Shown here piece by piece: positions 47,371 through 60,600 of a stretch of DNA of 64,000 nt. The notes beneath the pieces are model-generated. The model saw nothing but the letters and a program-made list of their open reading frames with translations. It was not told the origin of the DNA and searched no databases. The stretch lies in assembly GCA_963402885.1 (NCBI GenBank), contig OY727093.1:14935501-14999500 (forward strand). Direction: 5' to 3'. The DNA is from Antedon bifida. Its lineage: Eukaryota; Echinodermata; Crinoidea; Comatulida; Antedonidae. Positions within the stretch are counted from its first letter, which is position 1. Every line of letters begins with the position of its first letter. Both the position numbers and the translations under genes were made by a program.

Positions 47371-47913
47371 CCTTTGTTTGCGCATATTAAAAGAACATAT
47401 GCGAACATATCCAAAAAGATTGATATTCATATAGCATTTAACTCGAGATTGTTTTGAAGAATATCTTTATTTTTAGCAATGATATAATCAGAGTATACGG
47501 CTTAATGCATGACATGTCTGTTTGTAATTGAAAATAATGCGGTCACATTTAAGACCACTTCTGCCTTTAGGATTCCGACACAGTTAGTGACGTCATGAGA
47601 GACATTAAATTTCATGTATTGCGAATCTTTATACAACAAATCCATTAACTGCTCACTAAACTGCAAGGTTTTAGTGTTTTTTTTTATCTGCTTAATTAAT
47701 ATACATTTAGTTTGAACTCTGTTTGTACGTAACGTTGTGGCTGTGAGATTACATCTCGCTGTTTATTCACGTTTGTTGTTGAAGAATTACACTATAATGT
47801 ACTGTTACCAACTTATACTTGCGCGATGGATTGAAAAGCCACTGTGTGTTCAAACTTCAATTGTATGACATGGGTTTTACATTTATACAAACAATATTTT
47901 GACAAACATTAAC

Positions 47914-48087
47914 TAAAGCTCTGTCTACACTATCAAACTAGTTTGACAAAAAAAAAGTGTGATGTGCCCAAATATGGTATTGATATTCCCAAATATGGTA
48001 GAATGATATGACATCATCATGTCCATAATGGGCACATTACATTTTGTTGTCAGTCATATCAAGTTTGATAGTGTAGACATAGCTTTA
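47914..48087. mobile_element. MITE family P, copy 4
   Basis: The best-preserved ends: TAAAGCTCTGTCTACACTAT on the left and the complement of TAAAGCTATGTCTACACTAT on the right. CAAATATGGTA is duplicated inside. Intergenic, 2 kb beyond ZWILCH. Confidence 0.88.
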
Positions 48088-49636
48088 TGCTATTTAACTG
48101 ATTTTATGATTCGTGGGCGAATATTTTTATTTGTGCAATCAGCTCAACACGAAATAACTCTCCAGTAGTTCATCTCATAATTCCTATTATTCGTTATTTT
48201 CAATTTGGTAGATATTTAGAAAATCGGCAGTTATAGTACCGTATATCTATACTATTAAAGAGAGAGAATTTGTACACTGTTTTTTTGTTATACAATTTTT
48301 TAATTACACTACAGGATTGGGGAGGTTTTAAAACATAGATACACTATAATATCTCAATGATTTAAACCACCATATGGCGGGTTTCGTTCCTATCGAAAAG
48401 GCACTAAATAGAAATGATATGTACCGTTACATTTAAATGTATTATTAATGAAATTATTTAAATAATCTTTTTTCCATTTTGTAATATTTATATTGGCTCA
48501 TATTTTATAGTTTAGTTATTTTATTTTCAACCTGTTATTGGTGTTTTACACTGTTGGTTTGAAATAAAGAATAAAGTTACCCCATCAATTTGAATCTTAC
48601 AATGGTCTATACGTGTATCACTTTCAGCGCAATGATTTGGTATTAACGTACTTATTATTTACAATATTTGTTAAAAGGAGTTGAAACGTATTTATTTCGA
48701 TTTAACCGATCGATAACTGCCAAGTCCTGTCGTTTGTAGAACGAAGGTTATATAGTTTCTTCGCATTTTGTTGATGAAAGTAGTAGTAGTTAGTAGCTAA
48801 TCAAATGGCATCGTCAATTCTCCAAGTGAGACTCTTTCATCATTTAATGGGCTGAGCATCGTGTGATCTTGAGCGTAGGCATACACTGGTCATAAGTAGC
48901 AAGTTACATTTAAAACTGTTACTATATCAAATATTATATTGTACACGTTTCTATGTTATTGTATTGGAAATGAAGGATACATAACCTCTGATTTGGATGG
49001 AGGAGGAAAGATATTTCACATGCTTTCACGAAGCAAATTCACAAAACGGGTAGTAGGCCTAGTAGTATAAAACTCCAGTCCTGTCCTCTAAACATAGATA
49101 GCAACATTTTAATGGGGCGACAAACCACGTTAAATCGACCAAAATACAAGATAAGGAAGAGGCTTGTACGCATTCGTAGAATAATCTTTAATTAAATTAA
49201 ACAAACCGAAATCTCCTCCGTTAAACCTCTCCGATATGAACTTGATTTTATTAGGTTGAAAGTTAATAGGTAATACAGAACTTAAGATCAGAAATAGCAA
49301 ATATCCAATCCCCGTACCAATACACTAAGCACAACAAGGTATCAACCTGTCTAAGAGATCAATTTTTCAAATCGTTCTTGCGTCATCGTATATTCAATTG
49401 TAGTTTCAAATACCCACTCTCGTTTACATCTCAAATCTTCTATTCCTTTTAGAAGTTTTGATAAATTGCAATGACGATATAGTTGTCTAGGTTATGCAAC
49501 ATGACATTAAAAACACCAATAGCTGATTTGAAAACATCGAGACATAAATATAAAAGTTGATTAAACGTAAACATAAATTCAATTTTAGTCATTGTCTTGA
49601 AATGTGCCTTATACTTTATACACCATAACAGGGTGT
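48088..49636. other. Intergenic, nothing recognised
   Basis: AT-rich DNA with no repeat ends, RNA gene or coding frame that I can support. Confidence 0.5.
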
Positions 49637-49825
49637 AAAAATGACTCCAAATAACGAGAGACAAGCCATGATTCAAATTTCCGATCTTTATTTGATCATC
49701 ATCAGGAATGAACAATAATTTCAAAGGTTTATATCTCATTTACATACTTACTGTAGTTATAATTGTCTGCCTTTGAAACGAGACGTTGAATCATGGCTTG
49801 CCTCTCGTTATTTGGGGTCAGTTTT
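49637..49825. mobile_element. MITE with CCAAATAACGAGAG ends
   Basis: About 190 bp with roughly 40-bp inverted ends: TGACTCCAAATAACGAGAGA then CAAGCCATGATTCAA, matched by the complement on the right with few changes. No coding capacity. Confidence 0.88.
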
Positions 49826-52790
49826 ATGCTATCCATAATATAATAGCACTAAACCAAAATGTTTCCTCTATCTCCTCCTAATTCGAAATTCCGACACTAC
49901 CACCGTTCGAGTTCGGGCACCTTTTAATTGCCCTTTATCCATTAGTCTATATTATAATCATATTTAAAAGTCCATTAGATTTTGTTGAAGAATCGCACGA
50001 TTAATATAACACGGGTAATACCCATTGACAGTGAGTGAGTGAGACGAATACAAATGCAAATGCAACATTAATACTGTAATAAAAAGGATGAAAACTATGG
50101 AAGTAGTAAAATATCATAACATTGGGTATTTTTATGACATCCGTAAGTTTCAAAATTAGATAAAAATACCTGACAAAGTTTACAAATTTCACTCAAAATA
50201 TATTATTAGAGCTAAAAACATTTTTGAGGAAAACCTCAATATTCTAGGGATGATATTCTCATATTCTTTGTTTTGGAGGTGTTTCTTCAGATAATCGTAT
50301 GGTATTTGTCTATATAAAGGTAGGTCTACTGTATGAAATATGTTTACAATTGTTGTAATGTTATATTTGATACATCGATAATGGCTTAATCAATATCAAA
50401 GCGCTTCGCAATATCAATGATACCAGTGTCATATAATGTATATACATAAGATCATATATACCAATTATTAATAAAGTATAATATATTAGCATTCTGTCAT
50501 CAGTCTCTCCTTAATTAAAACGAATTGTATTGGCGGTAGATATCAGTCTTTGAAATGAATAAAAATACACGCGAATTGGACATTACGCTCTACGACGTAC
50601 GTGGGCGTGAACCGTAAAACGCGGTGCAAGGTGTCATGAGTATTGTGTTCAATTTGTATAGTTAGAGGAGATCGAATTTGCCTAGTTATTAAACCTTAAC
50701 TTATTCATATTTCTCTTCCTCGCATACATTAATCTAGACAAAATGTTCTTGAAAATAGTTAACAGTCTGTAGTTAAAACAACATTGATGTCAATGAAGAG
50801 GCCATATACAGTGAAGCCAAAAAAGTCTAGAAAACAGTTTTCGTAGATTAAAAAGGTAAATTTGTACGAACATGGGTTAAACTTTACCCAAGTCTGTAGT
50901 TATTGTCGTTTTTATGTTTTTGATTTTGTCTGAAAAGACGAGCTCAAGTAGTATACGTATAAAACGCCATATGTGCCAAAATAGTTATCATTTTACTAAT
51001 ATTAAATAAACACTGCGTCTAGCAATGATTATATTAAACGTTAACCCGATCGGCCGGCGGTTTACAAAATATAGTTCTGTATGAAATATTGATACGTGAA
51101 TGTGTGTGAATAAATGTCTATTTATAGTTGGATTAATGAATATAAATAGTGATGATGATGATTGCTGACGTGCACAAGATAGTTTCGGATCGTATATGTT
51201 TCCAAGAGCAGTGATAAACATTGTTATTAATGCCTCTTTCACTAGAAGTATAGATAAATTGACTGGCTGATGAAGTTCTTTGTCAACATTTCATATCCAT
51301 TAAAAAAATACCAAATAACACCTGTAAGAACGAACTTTGCCTGCAGATGTGATCGCAAAACTAGTGACGTCAGCAACATCTACGTCAATATCTTAAATAA
51401 TATTGATTTTTACGGTTTTTTACTCGAGATTGTTGTTTGGAGCAGTTCTCTTGTGATTTCTTATTGTCCTATTTTGAATTCTAATTTATCAATTATGGTT
51501 GATTTAATTTTATCATTTTTAAATATTTCGTCGTAATGGTAGATTGTTGTTAAGCAAAATTAGGTTAGTTCAATCGAATTTACCATTCCTAGTACTTTAA
51601 TATTTTAAACATTTAATTAATGTTATAATAATACAGTAATAAGATTGTTTATACATAATTATGATACAGCATGAATTGTTGAATTTAGTGTCCATTTCCA
51701 TTATATTTGATCATGTTATGGCAATATAATAATATGTGTGACGAGAAAGATCTCCATCGCCCACGCGTTTGGTATATACTGTACAGTTTTTAGAACCGTA
51801 TAAATTCATGTACAATTATGAAAAACTAAAAATAGTAAAGGTTAAAATATAAAAAAAAAACAAGTAGGGCTTTACATTTCATACCGTGTAATTATGTCAT
51901 CCTTAAGTGTCGTAAAGTTGTACGACACATCTGTTTTTAAATTGAAATTAGTCTATTTTCCGTGGTCTAATGGCAATGACTTTCATCGTTACGTAAGTTT
52001 CATTAATTTCTTATATAATACAGTTACTATATTATTAAAATAAAGATTGGTGTGACGTCAGTACCTCGATCAACGAATTTTGTGCCGTTTAACAAGCTGA
52101 TCGTCAAAACTCAAATGTAGTTATTTCTTGACGGATTATTCAAATGTCAAAACGGTTATTGAATCACACGATTCATAAGTATTTCGAATATGGAAGAAAT
52201 GGATCGTATTATTGCGTTACGATTCAATGCATAGCGTTACATCTCAGTGAATTGCGTTACCGTTTAATGGTTTTTATATTATACTGTAAGTACTCGTATA
52301 AGACGCTATAAATATTCTGTTTATTCTTATTTGGTCGTTGTGTAAGTGATACTTGTTATATTTAAAAATATTATTGAGAAGAATATTATAATAATTCCAT
52401 AAAATAATAACCATTTTAATCAAAATGTAGGCCAATTATATAGGCCTACAAAGAATTATTTTGTATGTAGGCGATAATTGTTGTTCACATAATAGCACCA
52501 TACCGTAATTAATAACAATATTAATATTCATGTTCATCTCTTACACGCGTTAGTCTGAACAATTCTAATACACATATGACGTAACAACGTGCGTAATGTT
52601 TTCAAAAATATTGATTAGATGGCAGTGAATATAAATAAATTGATTAATTACTGATATGGAAAATAATCAGTTACATTCGATCTGAGTGGATGAATCGCTA
52701 CAATGTCACTTCAACAGTAAACATGAATTAAAAATCGATATTCATCCTAGGCCTATTAAATTACAAGTTAGTATTGTTGATAATGTTAAC
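49826..52790. other. Intergenic, nothing recognised
   Basis: AT-rich DNA. Short open frames lack codon structure or family signatures. No RNA gene or clear repeat end seen. Confidence 0.5.
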
Positions 52791-52794
52791 GTTA

Positions 52795-53460
52795 TCAAAC
52801 ATCTCAAAGATCTCAAAATAAAATAGTTAGGTTTATTAATCAATCTAATGTTAGATCTCATGTTGGTCAGTCGGAACTTCATGAATTAAGACTTTTAAAT
52901 GTGGTAAATAGGGTTAATTTTTTAAGTTTATGCTATGTTTTTAAGATTTTTAACGACACTGCTCCATCGTACCTAAATAAGCATTTTACACTTATCAGAG
53001 ATTTTCATGAGAAGGTGACCAGAAGTAGTACTATGTGTAACTTCCGTATCCCAATCATTAAAGGATGTGCTAGCAAAACTTTTTATTTTAACGCTATTAA
53101 AGCATGGCACAATCTTCCTCTTTATATCAAGAAATCGTCGAATATAACCTCTTTTAAACAGTCTCTAAAATCATTGTATTTTTAAATTTTTTTAAAAATG
53201 CAATTTATACAAATTTTAAATCTTTTAAATATTCGTATTTTACATTTTGGATTTTAACTTTTAATCTATTCTCTTCTTAAGTATAAGGAATCTGTGCAAT
53301 TTGTTTCTCTGTGTTTCTGGACCCCAATGGAAATAAGTTTTTTACTTTTTGGGATATCTTTTTAACTCGAGTCTGTTGTACTGATTTTTAATTGTTTTCA
53401 TGTTTTTATTGTATGTATCTGTGTTGACTCAGTTAATAAAGAAATCAATCAATCAATATC
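52795..53460 (+). pseudogene. 3' end of a LINE with (AATC)n tail
   Basis: Encodes NQSNVRSHVGQSELHELRLL, FKIFNDTAPSYLNKHF and FNAIKAWHNLPLYIKK then SFKQSLKSLYF and a stop: the C-terminal end of a LINE reverse transcriptase (APSYL and AxxxWNxLP are typical). A 3' UTR of about 260 bp ends in AATAAAGAAATCAATCAATC. It is 5'-truncated. Confidence 0.8.
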
Positions 53461-53593
53461 GAATTGCAATCAACCACAACCTTTTTTTGTCGATCTAGAT
53501 TTTCGTTAGAAAAGTCGATAAATGTATTTCGGTCTTTCATGTGTTGTATTTATTTATATCTATCGTTATTTCTGATAGAATAGGTCTACAGTC

Positions 53594-53650
53594 AATATAT
53601 TCATGGAAGAGTGAAATTACTAATTAATGTCACTCTTCCTTGACATATTC
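53594..53650. repeat. Small dispersed hairpin, copy 2
   Basis: TGGAAGAGTGA and TCACTCTTCCTTGA arms around a 20-nt loop, with ATATTCA directly on both sides. Related to the hairpins at 18003 and 55051. Confidence 0.6.
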
Positions 53651-53767
53651 AAACAATCATACTTTTTTTTATAGGCCACATCATCACCATTATATTACTT
53701 TAAATACTGTACTATACCGTAATTACACAAGTCGGTTATGTTATTTTATTTATTTTTTATTTATATT

Positions 53768-53976
53768 TATATATAAATCCAAAGGCAAAATACTGAAAAA
53801 TTACAATACTGTGGGTATCAGTGGATGGATCTCAATGGAGATACAAAAAAAAAGGGAAAAGCTAAATCAAAACGATAAAGTAAAACAGCCAGAAAAGTTA
53901 GCAGAGCTTTTGGGCACACTTTATCAGTGAAATATATATAATTTGTTCTGTATTTTGCCTTTGGATTTATATAAAT
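53768..53976. mobile_element. MITE with AAATCCAAAGGCAAAATAC ends
   Basis: Inverted ends ATATAAATCCAAAGGCAAAA(TAC) at 53770 and 53975, within AT-rich flanks. The internal open frame runs into the arms and is not a gene. Confidence 0.8.
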
Positions 53977-54606
53977 ATATATAAATAGTTTTCGTGTCTT
54001 AATGAGCCCGCATTGGGTTTATTACATGTGTATGTTTTAATCTCGCCTTACATGGTAACTCATTTTATAGATATTTATGTTACATCAAATTGAATTGTTT
54101 GATTTCGTAGTTGGACAATGTTTCGTATTATTATTGGCTGATTCAGTTTACTAAACTAAAACTCAATGTACATGTAATAATTATCCGTTGCCTAGAAACA
54201 TTTAGTCAGTCCATCTGATTGGCTTGAAGGACAAATTACCTTTCGAGCGCGTAACAAAGTGATTACGTTGTGACGTCATATTATGTTAAGTAAAGTGTGC
54301 GATTGACGCATCTAACGACTGAAAGGAACAGGAAGAAAATCAGAATAGCAAAACAAGTCACATGCGACGACGAATGAATGTTGGACGTCTAGGTAGATTA
54401 CGGTAGCTCATTAGATAGATAGAAAGCAACGAACGAAGACGGGACACAAGACTTACAATAGGAAAGATAAAGATACAAGAGATTCACTGGTTATAATATA
54501 GGCCTATAGGTGCCAAGTCCAACACAACGCTACAAAATAGGAATATTCATTGTCGTATACGTTCTTGTAAATATTTGACGTTTGTAGCAAAAGACACATT
54601 GACAAC

Positions 54607-57600
54607 ATGTACCAAAGTGATGTGAAACGATTTATATGGATCTTGGTTTTAGTGGCAGTTACATACTCAGCACCGGCTCGTGGTACGTTCATATCGTCAT
54701 TTGTGTTTTTAAGCTGTTCCATGTATAATATTTATTATTATTTACATGAATTTAGATAGCATATATCGCTCACCATCCCTTTGTGGTCAAAACCACAGCG
54801 TAAACACGCCGCTTAAGCAATTGGATCCAACAGCTTAACGTTTTCTAAAGGACGCGGTAGTAGGTGTACTACCAACTGGGTGTAAAACCAATTTACATAT
54901 TATTTCTCGTTCACAATATTAGTAAAATGTATAGCTTTCATTTCCAAAGTTGTATAAACATCGTATGAGAATAATTTCGATGGTGCTAAAAATATATTTA
55001 CCTGACAAAAATACAAAAATGTAATTCAAAGCTAAAAATACTTAAATTGTCTGTCATACCAGGGAAGAGTTAAATTACAACTCTTCCCTGGTCATACAGT
55101 GGTTTTTGGTTAAAATTAACCGTTTCTTTTGTCTTTTTGTCAGTGAAATACTTATTTTGTTGGGGGTTTTTTTCTACAGAAGTAAGTAACTGCAAAATGG
55201 CCTATTCAAAGTCTGATTTTATTAATCTTCATGGTTCATGTTTTTGGGGGACAATACATCTTTTTAGTAGATATATAATGTTATCATAGACTATATTGTT
55301 ATGTTTCCACAATAATAAATTATTTATTTTTCTTGAAGGGATATAATGTTAATTTTACCCTTATACATTAATTATGATATTCGATCTTAATAAATTATTA
55401 TTTAAATAACCACAATCAACTACAAACCGGATAATGGTATTTGGACGTTTAATATTAACAGATATAGGCCTAATACAACATTTTTAAATGTCTCGCATTG
55501 AAGTACTTAATTATCTTTATCCCAATCTTTAGAAATGTATTCATTTTTTGTTTTAAATAGAATCTTTAAATATAAACTGGTATTTATGCCTAAAATGAAA
55601 ATTTAAAACGAGGTAATGAATCACAATTTCCATCTTGTCGTCGGTTCAATTGTGTTCAGTGCCTCTTATTAATATTTGTTGTATTGTGTTCGAACAACGG
55701 TTTGAACTAATAAAGTAGACAAAAATAATCTGAATACTAATTTCAAGATAAAGATCATATCCTCTTAGTATATTTATTGATTGTTTTGCGAGCCTGCGAG
55801 GTAATTTGTCTTCGCTTGTTTAATAGAAGTACATTACAGCGATTTAGGCGTTAATCAAGTCGGAATTGATGTACGCACGTTAGTATTTATGAAAATGCAT
55901 TTGAAAAGATAATATGTACCTTAGCTCTGGGGGTTGCTAGGTTATGTGTTGCAGACAATGAGAGATGTTTTTTTCATGTGTTTATACCATGAATATTAAA
56001 AGTACATCATTCAAATGTAAATGATTCAACATTCGCTAGCTTACATAGGCCTAAACCTTGGCGCGATAAAAATTGTTACAATTTTGTACGCACTTGTTAC
56101 CTTTTATATAATGTATCTGACTAACATGCTTCAATAACTTGATAATTAGCGCTGAAAACGCGTAGAATTGCGTATAACGGTAGCTTAATCACGGTATACA
56201 AAATGGCATTGTAACGAATTCGTATGGAAATGTATTGATGTAAGTCACGTCACGTATTAACGACAAGTATTCCATCTTATCAACACGTGCATTCTCAGTG
56301 TTAATGATCCTTATATCACAACGTACAACAGCCATGACCTGTAATAATTTCAATTCCTATATTTAATCTATAATTATATGCGCTGCTGGCGTTTTGTAAT
56401 TTTATTCTGTTTGGTAAAGGCCTCCTACTACTACAGTGTATACGTATCTTAATTATTGTCAATATCACCATCATCTTCCTATATCGTTATCCTAATCATT
56501 GTCAGTATTACCATCACAACCATCATCTTCCTTCATCGTTATCTTAATCATTGTCAGTATCACCATCACAACCATCATCGTTATCTTAATCATTGTCAGT
56601 ATCACCATCACAACCATCATAACAAAAATGTTTAACATTATATTATATATAACAATCTTTGTTCCATATTTTGTTCATTTTCTTCATATTTCGATATTTG
56701 TAACTCGTCATATTCATGATTTTATTCGTTTACTACTATAGCATAATTTATTAATTCTCTGTCATCCGTGCGTACATAACTGTAATACTTATTACTGTAG
56801 TACATATTATTTCAATCAAGATTACCTCCGAGTGTGTATATAAAAAAGGCGGATTGCTTGCCTCTCATGGTTCGATTTTTTTATTGTCATCATCTGTCAC
56901 TAAAATATATAAGATTTCCAGTGTTCAATATGTGTATTTTTCAGCATAGATGCTGTGTGATAATCTGACTGGCTTTGATGTGTTTCAACTCTTCATTCAT
57001 TTTCACGCTGCTGCTCTAGCCCGCTACGTCACAAGAGATAAATCATTTATTAGATGAAAGCAAGTAGCAGTTTTAGTACTAGACACTGACATTTTTGCGA
57101 AAAAGGATTCTCGACTATAATTTATAGGTGGCAGCTGCTAGACCCAAAAAACGTCTGGGAAAAGAGTCTAACGGTTGAAAGACAAATCCCAAAGCATTTC
57201 TGGTACTTATGAGTCCCATGATATTATATAATACTGTAATTCGCTGTCAGATTAATCATTGAATTATTATCAAAACAGTCCATGAAAGTTTTTGTTTGTA
57301 ATAGGATATTTCACACTTGAAGTATCTAGGCGTGATGAAGTGACCCCCAGACTTGACCTTAGCAATAAAATAAACTAAATTGAGTCTGTGTTTCATATCA
57401 AAGTTATTCACTTCTGTAACAAAATTCACATATAAAAAGAGAAAAGAAACCTTTAATTATAACTCAAAAACCATTGTCTGACAGACAATTTAAGTATTTT
57501 TTGCTTTAAATTACATTTTTTCAGGTAAAATAACTATTATGTGACAATAAAATGACACATTCAAAAACAAATTTGAAATAAAAAATATTTTTCAGAGGGA

Positions 57601-60600
57601 CAATATATCTTTAAAACTGTTACGTCAATAAGCGAGCAGTGTTTTTTGTAAGAAATATTTCTTGTTTAATACTCTTTCTAGACTAGACCATTTTTTTAAA
57701 GAGTATTCCAACAAAATGAATGAATATTTCAATATGTACAGTCTGTTCTTATTATGTCTTATGTTTCAACGTTAAATTTCTATGATAATATAGTCTACCG
57801 TAGGGCGCACGTTCATGATAATGTTGTCGTGCAGGAAAAAAATTATGATTTATTTGTAACTACAGTATATTCAGAGAGATGCCTTCCTGTTAAACCATGT
57901 ATTAGCTAGCCTGCCTTCTGCGATTACGCAATCGACAATAAATTATAAAACAGGCTTTTCACTAAAGTAATGGCGTTACCACAATACACTTAATAATAAC
58001 AATAAAACATAATATTTTTATGTACAGCAGTTATTAAGAATAAATAAAAATCAATGAATGAAAAAATCGATACTATTGAATGAAAAAAAGGTAATCGATG
58101 TAAAACGTCATCTATTTGTAACTTTAGTTTTAATGATTTAAGTATTTTAATCGCTTAATGTTCCATTGGTGATTTCATTAGATGCACGGTATATCTTAAT
58201 AATGAAGAAAATACTAACTTGAAATAAACCTCTGTTCACACACAATTAAAATGCTTGTTATGTTTAGGAGATAGAATAATGAACGAGGAAACGCCGCCGA
58301 TATCATTGACTGACTGGCAATGTTAAAGAAATTGGTTACTGCTATCTTACCACTGGCAATTCATTTATTTGTTAATCTTAATTCTTATCAAAATCGTTGA
58401 ATTAAGTTTGGAATTTAAATCAACTCTGTTAGGCATGTCTACTTCATAGAATTATACAGCCAGGGACTTACTGTTGTAAGAGGTTTCATGGGTTATTAGG
58501 CTAATCATTTTTAGTATGCATGTTTTCAATTATCATTAATATAATATATATAAATATATCATAAAATATTTCTATTTATTACCTGGTACCTCATTAATAA
58601 TAGATATTTTGTTTTGGTATTACGTGTTTGCGTGCGTGTAGGTATACTAACGTTTACTTCACACACAGAGAGCTTGAAAAAACCGGATACCATTGTTCTG
58701 ATCATCAACCTATCCCCTTTTTCCAAATTGACTCATTAATTAATGCCTTAGCTTGAATAAGACATTGATAATAATGCAGGAAAATAAATATCACAAAAAG
58801 AAAATTATAATCAGCAATACAAATTACCTATTCTAAAAATCTAATTAAAAAAAACTATGGGAGAAATAAGTGTCATGGCAAAACCTGTACAATGTATCTA
58901 CGCCACCAGAGCGCGCTTAAACTGGCATAAAACCATCACAGAAAAATAACAAAATAATAATAATCTTAATTATTTTCTCAGCTTGATGCTAAAAAACACG
59001 TTTCTACCTTATCACGAAACATGAAAACACACGCCGTCAAGACAAGTCGTGTGAATTAACGCTGTACGTGTTTTATGAATTTATGTACAAGAATATAATA
59101 CCGTATAATTGGAATTAACGTGTAATGGTTATTGGCCATTACCTGCCGACATACTACAGCTTTAATTAGCATTGAATTCGCTATTCTAATTAACATTTAA
59201 TTTTAAAGCAGAAAATATTGCCGTTTTGTGATTGACGCGATTGTAACGCATTTAATTTAAGAAAGTAATGCGATATTATTACGACGCATTTAATACCATG
59301 TTGTCTGAATAATTCCCGTTTATATATTTATATGTTGGGAAGCGACAAATTGGAATGTTTTTTAATCTAAGGTAATTAGCTATAATATAAAGTTAACGAT
59401 ATAATGATTCACCAGTCAATGTACTGTTACTTTTATTTAGAAATGATTCGGTCTAATTGTCTGTCTCTTCCAAACTGGTTATTGTTGCGTAAAACCAAAT
59501 TTTTATAATGTCGCTAAAAGCCTGTACTATTCAATTCGGTTTCGACTTCGTTGAATAGAACAGTCAATCTTTAAGACATGTCTTTTATCCATGTAAGCCT
59601 ATTTTTCTTCCTTTTACGAAGACAGTTTTAACTGTAATAGTTTTCTGCTTGGTATATTAAATGCCATCAGTACCGTCGGTCGCATCATAGTTATTGATGT
59701 TCATTATATCAAATTCACTTCTAATTTCCTCATGAAAAGCAATCAATACATACATCTCTATAGTGACCTAGGCAACGAATAACCGTTGATTGAACGGAAC
59801 ACTCGTATTAGTTTCCATGTATCAGTTTCGATCATTACACAAAAACGATACAGCATTTTATTGATGATCGTCGACCTGACGTCAGGGACAAAATTTACGT
59901 GAGCCTAATTCATATCAGTGACTTGAGCCCAAGGCATAAATTTTTCATGAGGGTGTATAGCATAACATTTCTAGCAATCAATTGTCTTAATGGAGACACT
60001 TGAACGTTATGTCCCCGTAGCTATAAAGCAAACATTCTCTTTGCTGCCCACGCTTTACGCAAACACGTAGATGATCACCTGATTGCGTGTATATCGCGGG
60101 ATTTATCGCGATGTTGAGTATACACGTCAATGGTAACTTCAGAATGCTCATTTGAATGCAGTGTGTCTTCTGAAAAGAATATATTTTAAACTACTTCTTA
60201 TATCAAGGAATTAATCATTTATCAACTTTCAGCAGCCTTCGTCAGCAACACACCGAGAACCATAATCGTTGACGCGCCCGCTCCGAACTTTACAGCGTTT
60301 GTGCAAACGAATGCGTCACCCATTTGTGCGAACGCGTCATGTCACTGCCTAATTATGACGATAAATGTATGGTTTAATGACAGCTTCTAGAACGTCTCTT
60401 TGAGATATTTTAATTTTATGAAACCGTTTCTCATGATATTTCCTACTTTCTTGTATTTGCTCACCTTGTGCTCATACTAACTCCGTGTCAACATGTGATG
60501 TTTATCGTCTCTCTATCTTCTCTTTAATTTGCCCTTTTTCTGCTATTTCCCATGACATTAATTCTGCTCTAGTTTATCGATTGCATTTATAGCTGACAGT

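Noticed and set aside
47171-47434. 87-residue open frame with PLYPDPLYTL repeats
   Set aside because: Pure translation of the 17-bp minisatellite, with no start context or splice support.
54504-54722. 72-residue minus-strand open frame
   Set aside because: Antisense shadow of the signal-peptide exon at 54607-54682; no family signature.
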